Source: Coenobita brevimanus (lineage: Eukaryota > Arthropoda > Malacostraca > Decapoda > Coenobitidae). From it: a stretch of 64,000 bases of DNA. The notes under the pieces are model-generated. The model saw nothing but the letters and a program-made list of their open reading frames with translations. It was not told where the DNA came from and ran no database searches. Positions 59,301-64,000 of the stretch are shown piece by piece (the stretch's first letter is position 1; each line of letters begins with the position of its first letter). Where the stretch lies: contig CM064658.1 of assembly GCA_032717465.1 (NCBI GenBank), forward strand, positions 5,762,001 through 5,826,000, in the 5' to 3' direction. A program made the translations under genes and the position numbers.

Positions 59301-61658
59301 TAAACTTTGTTAATGAAGCCAGACTTTTGCCACTAATGTCCTACTTTTGTTGTTGTTGTGGCTTCAAGGTCATTTGAATGTGAACACAGTGGACTGCAGG
59401 TGGATGTTAATCTTCTCCTGCGGTACACCATCTTCCTTTAGGGATACAGGGAAGGGGGTGAGGGATGTTTGTATAACCAGCTGTCCAGTTACATCAATGC
59501 CACCATGCGATGATGTGCCTCTCCAGCACCACACATCCTACTTTATTGTACAATAACACTAACATAAATTTTTATCAAAAGGTAAATGTAATTAAACTAT
59601 GTGTATAATAATAATAACAATATTCAATGACATATGTACTAATAAATACTGTATTTTATAAAGTCGTTTAATAATAGTTCCCCCAGTCAGGAACATAAGC
59701 CAGTCAACGGAATGAATGGCAGAGGATGATCTGTTCAGACACATTCAATACTTCCTTCATGCAGGCAGCCTCAATAGTCATGATACTTTATATAAAGCAA
59801 CATATACTACAGTAACATCAGTAAAGTACACAAAGATATGGGTAAACTTAAAAGTACAATAACTGATCCTCATACTTATCAGCGTTTGCTTCCCAGGATA
59901 ATACAGAGGATGGTAAAATGGTAGCATCCACTTCCTCCAGTCTAAGATTAACGATCCTCCAGATAAATAAACAGCTCAAACTCATTTTTCTTGACAAAAA
60001 ATATGTTATTTACAGCACTGAAAACTTTATAACATTTCATTAGTTGACGGGCAGAAGGTGGCTGGCTACTAGTGACTCTGGTGGTCAACTTTAAGGGTCA
60101 TTTGTGGTTATAAGCTTGGTAACTAGCCACACAATCATCACACTCAGGCAGGGAACTCAACCACAGTTTACACAAAGTCCAAGCTGAACTCACACAAGTC
60201 CTATTACACATCACTCAATTCTTTTTCTCAATAGTTTTCAGCAGCTGCTGGGAGGTAACTAGGTAGATTTGGCACTGTTAAGCTTCCAGCACATAGAAAA
60301 GCTGCAAGAGGAAGCATGCCATTAATATGGTGATGATAATGACTGAAACTTTTGATACTCCAACAACATGAAGTAGAAAATCAGTGCATAAATATTTTAC
60401 AATATAGCTATCTAACCTGCAGAAAAAAATAATAAATTACTATCTTCTACTGTTAAGTTAAAATTTCCCCTTCCTACTCATCTCCCTCTCCCTTCCATTC
60501 TAAATTCCTTTTTTGGTTTGTTGATACAAGTGTACGGTATATATTCCTACATTTCATTTTTCTTTTTTCATCGGATAAATGCTTAGTTTCTACACTCAAA
60601 ATATTTAATAGCAAACAGTGAGATTGCAAATAAAAACTGAAACTATGGATGACTTGATATACGTATGATTCTCTGCTTAGAAAACAAATAAAAAAAATCC
60701 CAACAGAAGCAATACCATAACAAACACATAACTGGTAATAAGACAAAGATTAACAGACACTGTGAATGACTGTAATGACACATAAGCAGGATGTAAGCAA
60801 TCTGTCAATACTGAGTGAATTACACAAGGTATGGCATTCCTGCAAAACTGCTCAAAACAAAACACATATACAAAGCCAAACATGAACCCTTCAGCATGGT
60901 GTCTTTCTTAACATATTAAAGACAAACATTTTATTTGGTTTATGAGATGATTTGGACTGAGGAAATTTTAAAAAATCCAATAAACCACTCAGCACAAAGC
61001 TCTCTCCCTTATACAGTACAAGTTCTCAACTTCAAAATGCTTAGGTACAAAGGCTTTATGAAAATTGGAATATACTGGAAAGCTGAATCATAATGGTAAC
61101 TATGAGAAAATCTCGTACAAAACAGCGTAGAGTACCATGAACCATAAATGCAATGCACTACCTTGCATTAGGAATATATCATCTGTTGGTAAACTTGTCC
61201 AAATATAATCTTTGTCTTCAAATATCCACTGGTTGTGTACAGACAAATATCAGCACCCATTACTGCATGAAAAAATATTTTGGAAAGCAGAGATTTTCAG
61301 AAATCCCATAGAGTATTCAGGTCTGGATGGTTGTACTGTACCAATCTTGCTTTTTTAATTATTTTAATTTATTTTTCTTCAGCTTAGGTGACTACTCATA
61401 CTGAAGGGGTTAAAATACTTCAGGTACCAAAACACGATTAAAATTACAAGCCAAACAGCGCACGGGTCCGAAACTGAAGGCGTGGAAGCGGAGAAGAAGA
61501 ACAAGGAAAGAGTGGGCACACACCTACGTCAGAATGGCTGCCACTGTCTAACGAGGCTTTGCTAATGATTACTGGGGTGGTGGTGGTGGTTGTGGTTGTT
61601 GTGGTAGAGGGAGGGGGAGGAGGAGGGCCCGCTGTGGTGGCACTAACACAGGAGGTGG
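47474..61658 (-). CDS. SGSM1/SGSM2: SGSM1/SGSM2-type Rab GAP (TBC domain), 3' seven exons
   Basis: Seven exons (61658-61524, 53785-53571, 53096-52972, 52553-52374, 51013-50904, 49393-49226, 47562-47474) join without frame breaks to encode 339 residues ending in a TAA. The TBC domain includes the arginine-finger motif IDKDVQR (53057-53037) and the glutamine-finger motif YMQ (52525-52517), so GAP catalysis on Rab-type GTPases is expected. [20 protein letters not shown] and [13 protein letters not shown], and the short C-terminus after the TBC domain, match the SGSM1/SGSM2 (RUTBC2/RUTBC1) family as I know it. In that family an N-terminal RUN domain precedes the TBC domain; those exons and the promoter must lie beyond 64000. 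SGSM proteins act with Rap/Rab GTPases in membrane trafficking. All introns have GT-AG ends. The choice between SGSM1 and SGSM2 is not possible here. Confidence 0.9.
47700..48962. mobile_element. Cluster of SINE copies in the last intron of the SGSM-type gene
   Basis: Family A reversed at 47715-47910 (AATTATTGCGCTCCAATTGG, CTCAGGGATGAGTGAGGCTG). Partial family G at 47925-48060. Family A with its purine-tailed module at 48181-48680. A third, truncated family A copy at 48781-48962. A GATA-type module lies nearby at 49490-49590. Confidence 0.65.
49226..49393 (-). CDS. SGSM-type gene, exon F: TBC domain C-terminal part
   Basis: Acceptor ACTATCCCAG, donor AATG|GTTAGT, 168 nt. It encodes [40 protein letters not shown] and [16 protein letters not shown], a highly conserved part of SGSM TBC domains. 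Confidence 0.96.
50904..51013 (-). CDS. SGSM-type gene, exon E: TBC domain core
   Basis: Acceptor ATGTTTGCAG, donor AAGAG|GTATAT, 110 nt. It encodes [20 protein letters not shown] then [17 protein letters not shown] truncated tandem copy lies just upstream (51072-51222). Confidence 0.95.
50922..51222. repeat. 150-bp tandem duplication covering most of exon E and its acceptor
   Basis: The unit at about 50922-51071 is repeated at about 51072-51222. Shared sequence includes GGAACCAGCGATAGCAGA, CATCAACTCAAACATCTCAG, the acceptor (GACCTGCAAACA on the plus strand) and TAATCATAATTTG in the intron. The upstream copy keeps the acceptor (51164) but loses the last seven codons and donor, and has two Phe-to-Ile changes ([10 protein letters not shown]). 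Read-through from it meets a TGA within the next unit. Confidence 0.93.
51240..51360 (+). mobile_element. GATA/GAAT-tailed SINE-like module
   Basis: GTGGGGTTGGTGGAGGATTA, GTGCCCCTCCCTGTAAAACA, GGCATCTAGCAATGAATGAA. Same family as 13290-13425 and, reversed, 51940-52130. Confidence 0.65.
51940..52130 (-). mobile_element. Composite SINE-like copy with TCTA tail
   Basis: CTATCTATCTATCTATTGCC, TACGGGGAGGGGCACTAACC, ACCAACCCACTTGCTGACAC and GGTTACCACCCAGCGTTGTA. It is the reverse complement of the copy at 13197-13425, module for module. Confidence 0.7.
52374..52553 (-). CDS. SGSM-type gene, exon D: TBC domain, glutamine finger
   Basis: Acceptor TTCTCCTAG, donor ATGAG|GTGGGT, 180 nt. It encodes [20 protein letters not shown] through [17 protein letters not shown] is the YxQ catalytic motif. 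The 5' half of this exon has a diverged tandem copy just upstream (52620-52666). Confidence 0.95.
52507..52706. repeat. Tandem duplication of the 5' part of exon D and its acceptor
   Basis: 52507-52609 and 52619-52706 share CACATCCCTTGCA, TTTCTAGGTGCTCC, GAGAATAAATCAGT and CTATxTxTCTCAGT. The upstream copy keeps an acceptor (CTCACAG|G at 52667) and encodes [15 protein letters not shown] in frame, including the YxQ motif, but diverges afterwards and has no donor. It is more diverged than the exon E duplication. Confidence 0.85.
52972..53096 (-). CDS. SGSM-type gene, exon C: TBC domain, arginine finger
   Basis: Acceptor TTCTTCCCAG, donor AC|GTTAGT, 125 nt. It encodes [20 protein letters not shown] then [20 protein letters not shown] and C. 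IDKDVQR fits the IxxDxxR catalytic motif of TBC domains. Confidence 0.95.
53339..53372 (+). repeat. Poly(A) run, 34 nt
   Basis: An uninterrupted A-run in the intron between exons B and C. On the transcribed strand it is a T-run. Confidence 0.95.
53571..53785 (-). CDS. SGSM-type gene, exon B: acidic linker before the TBC domain
   Basis: Acceptor CACCTACAG|TC, donor TCG|GTGAGG, 215 nt. It encodes [16 protein letters not shown], a Gly/Asn/Asp-rich stretch, then [17 protein letters not shown], whose last part precedes the TBC domain in SGSM proteins. It ends in phase 0, matching exon C. Confidence 0.85.
54003..54180 (-). mobile_element. SINE-like family G copy
   Basis: CTAGGCTCATCTGAATATGA, GCCCAGCGGACTGCAGACTG, GAGGGACTGGGGGATGTTTG and CAGCGCCACCACATGAAGGC. 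Same order as 33590-33780. Confidence 0.7.
54348..54785. mobile_element. Tigger-type MITE
   Basis: CAGTAATCCCCTGATCATCA at the left, and in reverse GAGTAATCTCTCGATTATCT at the right, with TA on both sides (54346-54347 and 54786-54787). An internal GGATAATGGACATCCAGATA motif resembles Tigger ends. 438 bp, no coding capacity. One terminal base differs from the expected CAG. Confidence 0.55.
55126..55855 (+). repeat. Direct repeat, about 360-bp unit, two copies (third partial at 57585-57800)
   Basis: Units at about 55126-55465 and 55495-55855 share TTTTTCTACAGCAAGGTATA, CAACTTGTCATTTTGA, GATAAAGTACAACTATTC, CCAGCATTCTATC, CTTTTGCTTTACTGCACA and a final GCATGxTTAAACCA. A further partial copy at 57585-57800 lies beyond the Tc1 and SINE insertions, which interrupted the array. 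Confidence 0.85.
55868..57255 (-). mobile_element. Tc1/mariner-type transposon, copy 2
   Basis: 1,388 bp, flanked by TA (55866-55867 and 57256-57257). Ends are CAGTGCTAGTCAAAAGTATC and, in reverse, CAGTGCTCGTCAAAAGTATC: about 20-bp inverted repeats with one mismatch, better preserved than in copy 1. It lies in the intron between exons A and B of the SGSM-type gene, inserted at the end of an (AT)n run, with its transposase in the same direction as the gene. Confidence 0.94.
55967..56990 (-). pseudogene. Tc1-like transposase, start lost and C-terminus frameshifted (copy 2)
   Basis: Close to copy 1 throughout. Catalytic residues are present ([27 protein letters not shown]) with the same 35-residue D-E spacing. 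The codon matching the ATG of copy 1 is GTG (56990-56988), so initiation is probably lost. The frame ends at 56094, at the same site and with the same two-base gap as in copy 1; the remaining C-terminal codons continue in another frame to a TAA at 55967. The helix-turn-helix ([15 protein letters not shown]) and GRPRK motif are intact. Confidence 0.9.
57258..57560 (-). mobile_element. Composite SINE family A copy abutting the Tc1 element
   Basis: CCATCCATCATCCAATCCTA begins two bases after the Tc1 TA duplication. It runs through CACTCATCCCTGAGTGGCAT and AAACCACCAGGCGCC (57475) to the GGTTACCACCCAGCGTAGTA / GGAAACCATTTGGCTTGTCA module. Nearly the same as 32765-33050. Confidence 0.75.
57801..61523. 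other. Intron of the SGSM-type gene; no exon recognised
   Basis: It contains an A-run (57962-57987), a family G copy at 59345-59540 (GTGGACTGCAGGTGGATGTT, ATCAATGCCACCATGCGATG), GT-rich sequence at 59210-59270, and several short TTAA-type repeats (57870-57960, 59005-59090, 60885-60985). Open frames are short and lack splice support. Confidence 0.55.
61524..61658 (-). CDS. SGSM-type gene, exon A: Pro/Thr low-complexity linker
   Basis: Acceptor TTTTTCCAG|CC, donor GTAG|GTGTGT. The 135-nt exon begins with two bases of a split codon and leaves one G. It encodes [10 protein letters not shown], six prolines, Ser, ten threonines, then [17 protein letters not shown]. The Pro and Thr runs are encoded by a trinucleotide repeat and are likely length-variable. 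The phase fits exon B exactly. The exon is less conserved than the TBC exons, so this is the weakest of the seven calls. Confidence 0.72.
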
Positions 61659-62378
61659 CTGGAAAAACGAGACACTCAGCACCGATATACCACACTCCAC
61701 CACACCACACCACATTATACCTTTACTACACAGAACAGTTTACTATACCACATCTCACCATACTAACACAGAAGAGCAAAGTTGAAATATGAGACATCAA
61801 GGACTGATATACCACAACTTACCAGACCGCACCACACAGCACTAAACTACAACCACACATTCACACTCCCTTTGCTTCCATTACATTGCAGCAAAGGGCA
61901 ACATTAGACAATCTCTTCAAACCATACCACTACACTTGTACCATGACACTCACCTCTATAACTCGACACCTGACTAATATATTACACCATCACCACAGTA
62001 TACCACTACATACACAAACACACATACACACACATCCAAGTTCATCAAGAAAGGTGGAGACTGATAAAATGGTAAACTAATTAAAAGATTAAAAACTAAA
62101 CACTTCTTATACACTGTACATCTTTCATACAGAAAACAACTGCAGCTATACAGTATGTAATATACAATAATACAGTACAGTAGAGCACCATTTGAAAGAC
62201 TGCTATGATTTTCAATATGCATTACTAATAAGCAATATGTACTTGCAAGAAATCTTTTATAGTTTTTGGTACAATGGAGACAAACCAGCATGCATGTGTA
62301 TATTTAAAACTCATAAATGAAAACATATATACCGTATTGTACATATATCAATCTATCTATCTATATATTATATATATA
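61659..62378. other. Upstream intron; CA-rich low-complexity sequence
   Basis: 61680-62035 is rich in ACCACA/CACAC on the plus strand; after that it is AT-rich. No exon with convincing splice sites was seen here or further up to 64000. Confidence 0.5.
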
Positions 62379-63051
62379 CAGGACTGTGGAGTTGGCGTCA
62401 TAGTCGGAAGCAATTATGGTGATGCTGGAGTCGGAGCCAGGGTCAGTAAAAAAGTCACGACTCCGACTATGACCACTAGTAAAGAAATTTTAAACATGAT
62501 GTAGATGTAATATGGTGCTACTGCCTTTCGAACAACAGCTCCTTCGGTTTTATTGCCTGTTGGTGGAGCAGTTCTTTTTTTCTCATTTTCCACACTTTAT
62601 CTAGGACTTGTGTGTTGTTCTCCAGTTCATCACTTATGTTGAACATAAACATAGGGCATCTGGCAATAGATACATAGATAGATAAACATAGGTGCTGCCA
62701 TCTGTCGACAGAATGACAAGAACAGAATGTAAACAGACACCACGATCAGCAGATTTCCCAATGAGTGAACGTATCTGGATAATTTCTTATTCTAGAATCT
62801 AGAGGTGAGTTTCTTTCATACGAAATTACTAGCAACAAAATGGTTTTCATATACTGTGAAATGGAGGCATCTGTCAGTGCCTGTGAGCTGTGAGGTGGGA
62901 ATTTTGAGCACATGCAAGTCAGTGAAGACCCATCATGGCAGATTTATTGTACAGAATATCTAAGGGGTCAGAGCCAGAGTCGGACACACAAGAAATCAAG
63001 GAGTCTGGGTCGGAGTTGGTGTATGGTGTTTTGGGTACCGACTCCACAGCC

Positions 63052-63054
<3 letters not shown>
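62379..63054. mobile_element. TA-flanked MITE with CAGGGCTGTGGAGTCGG-type ends
   Basis: The left end is CAGGACTGTGGAGTTGG and the right end in reverse is CAGGGCTGTGGAGTCGG, about 17 bp with two mismatches, flanked by TA runs. GAGTCGGAG/GACTCCGAC motifs recur inside near both ends. 676 bp, no transposase. A GATA-tailed SINE fragment is visible at 62640-62690. Confidence 0.75.

Positions 63055-63096
<42 letters not shown>
63055..63096 (+). repeat. (TA)n microsatellite between two MITEs
   Basis: About 20 TA repeats fill exactly the gap between the right end of one TA-flanked element and the left end of the next. Confidence 0.95.
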
Positions 63097-63099
<3 letters not shown>

Positions 63100-63788
63100 T
63101 CACTGCTCACACAACGCACGATCCTAGAGCGCGAAAGTCACATAAAACGGAAGGCAAAATATGAGGCCAAAAAATGGTCAAAATGTGATAATGATAGACA
63201 TAACACGGATGGAGGAAGCTTGCCATTTTTTTGAAAACCGCACTACGCTGCGAGGATAGAGATAATGTGGCTAGAGGCCCTAAATTGTGGTTCTATCGGT
63301 CAAAACGCGGAAAAAGAGGATCATAACACGGTGGGAACAGACATAGTGCGGCCAGTGATAATCATGGTTCAGGTTGCACCAGCCAATGACATATGGCTGT
63401 CGCATGTCTGTTCAGGGTGTCGTCACGGTCCACTGAGCATTCCTGCCCCTGTTAAACCTACCCTCTCTCCTCCGTCTGGCTGCAAATGCTCTGTGTGATC
63501 TTTGCTCTTTTTTTTGGCCACAGAACTCCTTTCCCTTCCCCCCAGCAAGCCCACAACCTCTTCCATGCAAGGTGGAGAATCCTCTAGTGTTTGTATGTAA
63601 TGAAGTCTTTATTAGGTAGGTAAATGTCCTGAAAAAAAAAACTGAAAATTGCCCCAAAAGGTGAAATTCAGGCTGGCTTGGGTACCTACCATGAAACCCT
63701 TTAACATGTAAACATATGGCCCTATAAAAATTTTCATAAAGCGGGGGCTTCAGGGTACAATATTCCTGCACTATGTGAGCAGTGACTG
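63097..63788. mobile_element. TA-flanked MITE with CAGTCACTGCTCAC ends
   Basis: The left end is CAGTCACTGCTCACACAACG and the right end in reverse is CAGTCACTGCTCACATAGTG, 16 identical terminal bases, flanked by TA. 692 bp. Internal CACGATC/ACGG segments resemble Tigger-like MITEs, but no transposase is encoded. Confidence 0.78.
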
Positions 63789-63798
63789 TATGTGTATG

Positions 63799-63802
<4 letters not shown>

Positions 63803-63850
<48 letters not shown>
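63803..63850 (+). repeat. (TA)n microsatellite
   Basis: About 22 TA repeats following TGTATGTGTATGTATATG just right of the second MITE. Confidence 0.95.
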
Positions 63851-63856
<6 letters not shown>

Positions 63857-64000
63857 CCGTTTATAAACTGAAGATATGACAAACAGTCATCCAACATGAC
63901 AACTGTTAAATAACTGAATTAATTGTATTCAATACTAGAAGGCCAGCAGTGACTTCTAAATATTACACACTAACTAAAAACAGCTAAATGGTGCTTCACT

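Noticed and set aside
62912..63234. Peptides with long Tyr-Ile repeats
   Set aside because: Pure translation of (TA)n microsatellites.

Overview
This is eukaryotic, intron-bearing, AT-rich and very repeat-rich DNA. It holds no bacterial-style operon. The mix of features suggests an arthropod, most likely a decapod crustacean: Tc1/mariner, pogo/Tigger and piggyBac DNA transposons, a non-LTR element with a PHD-like finger, TTAGG-like motifs, tRNA-derived SINEs, and many di- and trinucleotide microsatellites. The organism call is an inference, because no species-diagnostic gene is present.

Only one host gene could be identified with confidence. It is the 3' part of an SGSM1/SGSM2-type (RUTBC) Rab GTPase-activating protein on the minus strand. 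Seven exons between 61658 and 47474 join in phase through consensus splice sites and encode the last 339 residues: a low-complexity Pro/Thr linker, an acidic Ser-rich linker, the TBC domain with both catalytic fingers (IDKDVQR and YMQ), and a natural stop. The N-terminal (RUN-domain) exons must lie beyond 64000. Two adjacent TBC exons each carry a truncated tandem copy of their own 5' half just upstream.

Layout: 1-345 minisatellite; 1996-2297 four 76-bp repeats; 3021-4842 a TTAA-flanked element carrying a nested Tc1-like transposon (3333-4731); 7161-9658 a pogo/Tigger-type non-autonomous element with internal duplications; 9773-13901 an almost complete piggyBac with TTAA ends and a broken transposase; 14240-14915 palindromes and tRNA-like SINEs in inverted arrangement; 15725-16780 a GC-rich VNTR with proline-rich reading frames; 17015-25775 copies of another TTAA-flanked family, a complete pogo/Tigger element (18046-21155) with a PCNA-binding motif, and a 5'-truncated non-LTR retrotransposon (23128-24650); 25776-47473 apparently gene-poor sequence full of a very short TTAA-associated repeat, composite SINEs, a 60-bp tandem array and a foldback (44355-45320); 47474-61658 the SGSM-type gene with SINEs, MITEs and a second Tc1 copy (55868-57255) in its introns; 61659-64000 further upstream intron with two TA-flanked MITEs embedded in (TA)n tracts.

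The transposases all retain recognisable catalytic residues but every copy is broken by frameshifts or stops. The two Tc1 copies share the same 3'-terminal lesion, so that defect predates their separation. All coordinates, alignments and counts were made by eye without database searches; repeat boundaries without target-site duplications are approximate.
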